This document shows positions 60,253 to 64,000 of a DNA stretch of 64,000 nucleotides, piece by piece (within the stretch, counting starts at the first letter, position 1; every line of letters starts with the position of its first letter). Origin of the DNA: Anaerolineales bacterium (GTDB taxonomy: Bacteria; Chloroflexota; Anaerolineae; Anaerolineales; Villigracilaceae). Under the pieces are notes generated by a model that saw only the letters and a program-made list of their open reading frames with translations, made no database searches and had not been told where the DNA came from. The position numbers and the translations under genes were made by a program. The DNA is taken from assembly GCA_016932715.1 (NCBI GenBank), contig JAFGCG010000052.1, forward strand, positions 1-64,000, in the 5' to 3' direction.

Positions 60253-61809
60253 TCAATGTGCCATCATCAAGCCATACTCCACTGAGTCCGCCAGCGCCCG
60301 CCAGCTCGCTTCGATGATATTCGTGCTCGCACCGACAGTGCTCCAGCGGCTCGTGGCGTTGCGGGTGTCGATCAGGACGCGCGTGATCGCTTCTGTGCCG
60401 TGATCCGAATCCAGGATGCGGACCTTGTAATCGGATAGATGAAAATTTCCAAGCTGTGGATAATATCCAAGCAGAGCTTTGCGCAGGGCATTGTCCAGCG
60501 CGTTGACGGGACCGTTCCCCTCGGCGGCGGTATGGAGCAATTCGCCCTGCACCCGGACCTTGACCATCGCCTCGGCGAAGATGCCGCGGCCCTGACGATG
60601 CTCGACGTTGACGAAAAAGTCCACCAGTTCGAAGGGCGGTTTGTAGCCGTATTCCTGTCGCTTTAACATCATGGTCACCGAGGCTTCGGCGGCTTCGAAG
60701 GAAAAGCCGCGCGACTCGAGTTCCTTGATGTCGTTGAGAACCGGCAGGACCTCTTCGCCTTCCACTTCCACGCCATGTTCTTCCGCTTTGCTCAACAAGT
60801 TGCCGCGCCCCGACAGGTCGGAAACCACCACGCGCATGCTGTTGCCGACTAACTCGGGCTCGACATGCTGATACGACTGCGGACTCCGTCTCATCGCCGC
60901 GACGTGGACCCCGGCTTTGTGCGCAAATGCGGATTTGCCGACAAAAGGCAGATGTTCGTCAGGTGTGATGTTGGCAACTTCCACCACGAAGTGCGAGAGT
61001 TCGTAAAGATATTTTAGTTTGTCGGCCGGCAAACATTGATAACCCATCTTGAGCTGAAGGTTAGCCATAATGGTCATGAGGTTTGCATTGCCACAGCGCT
61101 CGCCAATCCCGTTGACGGTTCCCTGCACCTGGATCGCCCCTGCGCGCACGGCCGTTAATGAGTTGACAACCGCACACTCCGAGTCGTTGTGGGTGTGGAT
61201 CCCGAATGGGTGCGCGAGAACAGGCTTGAGATCCCGGATGATGCGCTCCAGGTCCCACGGGAGAGTCCCGCCATTGGTGTCGCACAGAACGACAATCTCC
61301 GCGCCGCCCCGGACCGCCGCCTGCAAGGTTTCCAACGCATATGACGGATCGGCTTTGTAGCCATCGAAGAAATGCTCGGCGTCGTAGATGACACGCTTGC
61401 CGTTGGCTTTGAGATAGGCAACGGACTGCTCGATGATGCGAAGGTTATCCGCGAGCGTAGTCCGCAAAACTTCCTTGACGTGCAGTGTCCAGCTTTTTCC
61501 AAAGATCGTGCAGACGGATGTTTGTGAATCAAGCAATGCCTTGATACTGGCATCGTCTTCGGGCCCGCCTTTAACCCGGCAAGTCGCGCCAAAGGAGGTG
61601 ATCAGCGCATTCTTCCACTGCAGATCGCGAGCGCGCTCGAAAAATTCAGCATCCTTCGGGTTCGACCCAGGCCAGCCGCCCTCGATGAAGGTGATCCCCA
61701 GGTCATCGAGCCGTTGCGCAATGCGGACTTTGTCATTACTCGAAAGGGTAAAACCTTCGGCTTGAGTCCCGTCGCGTAAGGTCGTATCGTAGATTTGGAT
61801 TGATTGCAT
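60253..61809 (-). CDS. cimA: (R)-citramalate synthase
   Basis: Condenses pyruvate and acetyl-CoA to citramalate, opening a threonine-independent route to 2-oxobutyrate and isoleucine. HMGL-like catalytic domain starts IQIYDTTLRDGTQAEGFTLS, with FIEGGWPGSNPKD, VLCDTNGGTLPWDLER, HTHNDSECAVVNSLTAVRAG and QGTVNGIGERCGNANL. A LeuA-type regulatory domain follows (RVLIDTRNATSRWSTVG). The EGG and the long C-terminus favour CimA over LeuA or homocitrate synthase. 518 residues from the ATG at 61809; upstream codons are repeat-derived. Confidence 0.92.
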   Translation of the reverse strand: MQSIQIYDTTLRDGTQAEGFTLSSNDKVRIAQRLDDLGITFIEGGWPGSNPKDAEFFERARDLQWKNALITSFGATCRVKGGPEDDASIKALLDSQTSVCTIFGKSWTLHVKEVLRTTLADNLRIIEQSVAYLKANGKRVIYDAEHFFDGYKADPSYALETLQAAVRGGAEIVVLCDTNGGTLPWDLERIIRDLKPVLAHPFGIHTHNDSECAVVNSLTAVRAGAIQVQGTVNGIGERCGNANLMTIMANLQLKMGYQCLPADKLKYLYELSHFVVEVANITPDEHLPFVGKSAFAHKAGVHVAAMRRSPQSYQHVEPELVGNSMRVVVSDLSGRGNLLSKAEEHGVEVEGEEVLPVLNDIKELESRGFSFEAAEASVTMMLKRQEYGYKPPFELVDFFVNVEHRQGRGIFAEAMVKVRVQGELLHTAAEGNGPVNALDNALRKALLGYYPQLGNFHLSDYKVRILDSDHGTEAITRVLIDTRNATSRWSTVGASTNIIEASWRALADSVEYGLMMAH

Positions 61810-61824
61810 ATTTATTCTCGTCTG

Positions 61825-61883
61825 ACGATGGACCATAAACCATGGACCATGCACCATTGCCCATCGTCTATGGTCTATGGTCT
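61825..61883. repeat. CCATAGACC-type repeat between cimA and leuD
   Basis: GATGGACCATAAACCATGGA and CATGCACCATTGCCCATCGT, then TCTATGGTCTATGGTC. A low-complexity palindrome. The stop codon of leuD (TAG in CCATAG) lies in it. Confidence 0.7.
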
Positions 61884-62456
61884 CTGCTCGAATTCGGCGA
61901 TCTGTTTTTCAAAGCCCAGGATGTAACCCAGCTCATCCACCCCATTCAGTAAACAAGCCTTGCTGAAGGGGTCTATCGGAAAAGTGACTGAACCGCCTGG
62001 GAAGGAAAGCGTTTGTGAAGCAAGATCGACAGTGAATTCGGCGTTTGGCACTTCTTCGACAAAGTCAAATAACATCGCATGCGTTGTTTCATCGACAAAG
62101 ATGGGAATGAGTCCATTCTTGAGAGAATTGTTGCGAAAAATATCTGCAAAGGAAGTGCTGATGACCGCGCGGAATCCGTACGACGTGAGCGCCCACGGAG
62201 CATGTTCCCGGCTCGACCCGCACCCGAAGTTGTCGCCGGCTAAAAGGATTTGCGCGCCCTTCGAGTTGGGTTGGTTGAGCACAAAATCCGGTTTTGGAGA
62301 CCCGTCATCGGTGTAACGCCAGTGGAAGAACAACGCTTCAGCCAGCCCGTTCTTGTCGGTGACTTTCAGGAATCTGGCAGGGATGATCTGATCGGTGTCG
62401 ACATCATTCGCCGGGAGAGGAACGACGCGGGAGGTTAGTGTTGTGAATTGAGCCAT
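61875..62456 (-). CDS. leuD: 3-isopropylmalate dehydratase small subunit
   Basis: Swivelling domain of the aconitase-like isomerase, working with LeuC in leucine and citramalate routes. [20 protein letters not shown] at the start, [20 protein letters not shown] and [17 protein letters not shown]. 193 residues from the ATG at 62456 after AAGGATAAC. An open frame to 62651 lies in the methyltransferase gene and is not used. Its last residues and stop are in a repeat. Confidence 0.95.
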   Translation of the reverse strand: MAQFTTLTSRVVPLPANDVDTDQIIPARFLKVTDKNGLAEALFFHWRYTDDGSPKPDFVLNQPNSKGAQILLAGDNFGCGSSREHAPWALTSYGFRAVISTSFADIFRNNSLKNGLIPIFVDETTHAMLFDFVEEVPNAEFTVDLASQTLSFPGGSVTFPIDPFSKACLLNGVDELGYILGFEKQIAEFEQRP

Positions 62457-62469
62457 AGTTATCCTTTTG

Positions 62470-62526
62470 GTATCAGGTAGACAGGTAAATCTATTTACCC
62501 GATACATGTCTACCTGTTTACGTTTT
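62470..62526. repeat. GTAGACAGGTAAA-type repeat between leuD and the methyltransferase gene
   Basis: TATCAGGTAGACAGGTAAAT, then TTTACCCGATACATGTCTAC and CTGTTTACG. Same word family as at 42546 and 60168. Confidence 0.65.
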
Positions 62527-63255
62527 TCACCTGGGTTTTCTTCCGGCAAAGACAGCCAGTTCATAGACCCGGAAGTAGCAGTCGACTTCTTCGTAACCGA
62601 TCGCGCGCAGCCAGCTGCATTGAACCTCGACGGAGAGAAGTTTGTTCGCATCCTTATCCGGGCGGTTCAGATAAAGATTTGCCATCTCTTCTCTCGTCCG
62701 GGCACCGCCGCTGCGCTGCTCGATGGCGTAATACCCGTCGATCAGGTGATGGTTGAACAGGTCTGTCGCCAATTGCGCGGCCGGCGCGATATGCTCGATA
62801 TTGACGAACCAGCCGCCGGGCTTCAACAGCGCGAAGATCTCTGCGCAGATCTCGCGCTTGCGCGCGTCGACCTGATGGTGGATAGAATAACCCGAGACAA
62901 TCGCATCAAACGGACTATATGCCTGCATCCGCTTTATCCAGGCAGGATCGCCGTAATCGAGGTTCTCGAAGACAAGTTGACCTGCATATTCCTTGAGTTG
63001 CTCGCGCGCCTGCTCGAGCATCGACTCAGAGAAATCCGCCAGCACGCCGCGACTGGAGGGATATTCACCCAGGATCGCCGCCGCGAGGATCCCGTCACCG
63101 CAGCCCAGGTCCAGAAAGCTTTCGATGGGCTCCGGGCGCGACTTGAGGATCGAGGTCATCACGCCGATCTGCTCCTGCGCCAAAGGGATCGCAGCGCGAT
63201 GGGCGAGAAAACGATTCACGACGGCAGGCAATTTCCAGACTTGATCAGTAACCAT
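62527..63255 (-). CDS. class I SAM-dependent methyltransferase
   Basis: 242 residues. SAM-binding motif [17 protein letters not shown], then [29 protein letters not shown] and [20 protein letters not shown]. Acceptor unknown. It lies between leuC and leuD, which normally adjoin, so it is either inserted there or has a role tied to branched-chain acids. Only the position supports the second idea. Confidence 0.8.
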   Translation of the reverse strand: MVTDQVWKLPAVVNRFLAHRAAIPLAQEQIGVMTSILKSRPEPIESFLDLGCGDGILAAAILGEYPSSRGVLADFSESMLEQAREQLKEYAGQLVFENLDYGDPAWIKRMQAYSPFDAIVSGYSIHHQVDARKREICAEIFALLKPGGWFVNIEHIAPAAQLATDLFNHHLIDGYYAIEQRSGGARTREEMANLYLNRPDKDANKLLSVEVQCSWLRAIGYEEVDCYFRVYELAVFAGRKPR

Positions 63256-63276
63256 ATTTGATTTACGATTGCCAAG

Positions 63277-64000
63277 TCACACCAGCATTGTGCGCGGATC
63301 AGTAACAGTTCCTGTAATTGCAGAAGCCGCGGCAGTGATAGGGCTTGCCAGGAATGTACGACCTCCTTTTCCCTGACGGCCTTCGAAGTTGCGGTTGCTT
63401 GTGGAAACAGCATACTGGCCTGGTCTCAATTCATCACCATTCATCGAAATACATAACGAGCAGCCGGCTTCGCGCCACTCGGCACCGGCTTCCCTGAAGA
63501 TCTTATCCAAGCCTTCGTACTCGGCTTGTTTCTTCACCTCCTGTGAACCAGGCACGACCATCACGCGGGTGGTCTCGGCAACCTTACGGCCCTTCAACAG
63601 CGCGGCAGCGAGGCGCAGGTCGGAGATGCGCGAGTTGGTGCAGGAACCGATGAAGACCACATCCACTTTCTGCCCGAGCAGGGATTGTCCCGGCTGAAGG
63701 CCCATGTACACCAGTGCTTTCTCGAACGCGGCACGCTGAGAAGCATCATTGAAAGCATCAAAAGTCGGGATGCGATCGGTGATCTTCATACCCATCCCGG
63801 GATTCGTGCCGTAGGTAATCATCGGCTCGAGCTGGGAGGCATCCAGCGTAACGGATTTGTCGTAGGTCGCCTCGTCATCCGTGGGAAGAGACTTCCATTT
63901 TGCGACGGCTTTATCCCATTCCTCACCCTTCGGCGCGAACTCGCGTCCATGCAGATATTCGAAGGTGGTGTCATCGGGAGCGATCATGCCGGCGCGCGCG
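63277..64000 (-). CDS. leuC: 3-isopropylmalate dehydratase large subunit, C-terminal part (cut by window end)
   Basis: Aconitase-family [4Fe-4S] subunit. Visible blocks: [40 protein letters not shown] with one cluster Cys, [15 protein letters not shown] with the other two, and [19 protein letters not shown]. The frame continues past 64000, so the N-terminal half is outside the window. First gene seen of the leu/cimA run. Confidence 0.95.
   Translation of the reverse strand, partial: ARAGMIAPDDTTFEYLHGREFAPKGEEWDKAVAKWKSLPTDDEATYDKSVTLDASQLEPMITYGTNPGMGMKITDRIPTFDAFNDASQRAAFEKALVYMGLQPGQSLLGQKVDVVFIGSCTNSRISDLRLAAALLKGRKVAETTRVMVVPGSQEVKKQAEYEGLDKIFREAGAEWREAGCSLCISMNGDELRPGQYAVSTSNRNFEGRQGKGGRTFLASPITAAASAITGTVTDPRTMLV

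Overview
The window reads as a chromosomal segment of a Chloroflexota bacterium, most likely class Anaerolineae. This is an inference from gene content, not a search result. The pointers are a coproporphyrin-type haem operon (HemY, HemH and HemQ, with no HemN or HemF seen), MreBCD/PBP2/MinCDE/RodA in one run, a LytR-CpsA-Psr protein, citramalate-based branched-chain amino acid synthesis, and gaps filled with many families of short palindromic and tandem repeats. No rRNA, tRNA, CRISPR array or complete insertion sequence was seen. No stretch above 300 bases lacks a gene.

Layout. (1) 81-7902, minus strand: mreB-mreC-mreD-mrdA-minC-minD-minE-rodA, the cell-wall elongation and division-site cluster. 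(2) 8038-15635, plus: degV, udk, a cyclophilin, a VTT/DedA membrane protein, an M20 peptidase, then a sensor kinase and its OmpR-type regulator. (3) 15766-21187, plus: a complete branched-chain amino acid-type ABC transporter and a CBS-ACT protein. (4) 21315-25451: thiol peroxidase, an RsuA/RluB-type pseudouridine synthase, an unknown membrane-anchored protein and an LCP protein. (5) 25452-36995, minus: hemA-C-D-B, a radical SAM/SPASM gene, hemQ, hemE, two DUF4491-like membrane genes, hemH, hemY and hemL, which together cover glutamyl-tRNA to haem except hemN/hemF and are consistent with the coproporphyrin route. (6) 37182-39887: PEP carboxylase. (7) 39966-45340, minus: a compact microcompartment locus with EutL, an EutE-type aldehyde dehydrogenase, one BMC-H, an EutQ cupin, EutJ, a CcmP/CsoS1D-like tandem BMC protein and a small unknown protein. 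(8) 45615-51450, plus: class II fumarase/aspartase and 2-oxoglutarate dehydrogenase E1 and E2. (9) 51677-57975, plus: two receiver proteins lacking the phospho-acceptor Asp, YihY, a baeRF3-like protein, a frameshifted BON gene, a six-hairpin glycosidase and a GT4 glycosyltransferase. (10) 58122-64000, minus: leuC (cut by the window end), a methyltransferase, leuD, cimA, leuB and ilvE.

The main points of interest are the reduced microcompartment locus and the way repeats invade genes. The microcompartment locus has no signature enzyme, no BMC-P vertex protein, no phosphotransacylase and no alcohol dehydrogenase. Two of its products end in helices that look like encapsulation peptides, and two share an N-terminal module. 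eutL lies tightly between inverted copies of one 46-base repeat. In the haem operon, repeat sequence is translated inside hemD, at the N-terminus of hemB and at the C-termini of hemE, hemY and a DUF4491 gene. Several genes also carry a TATAAT-like -10 box only 6-9 bases before the start codon, which suggests leaderless transcripts.
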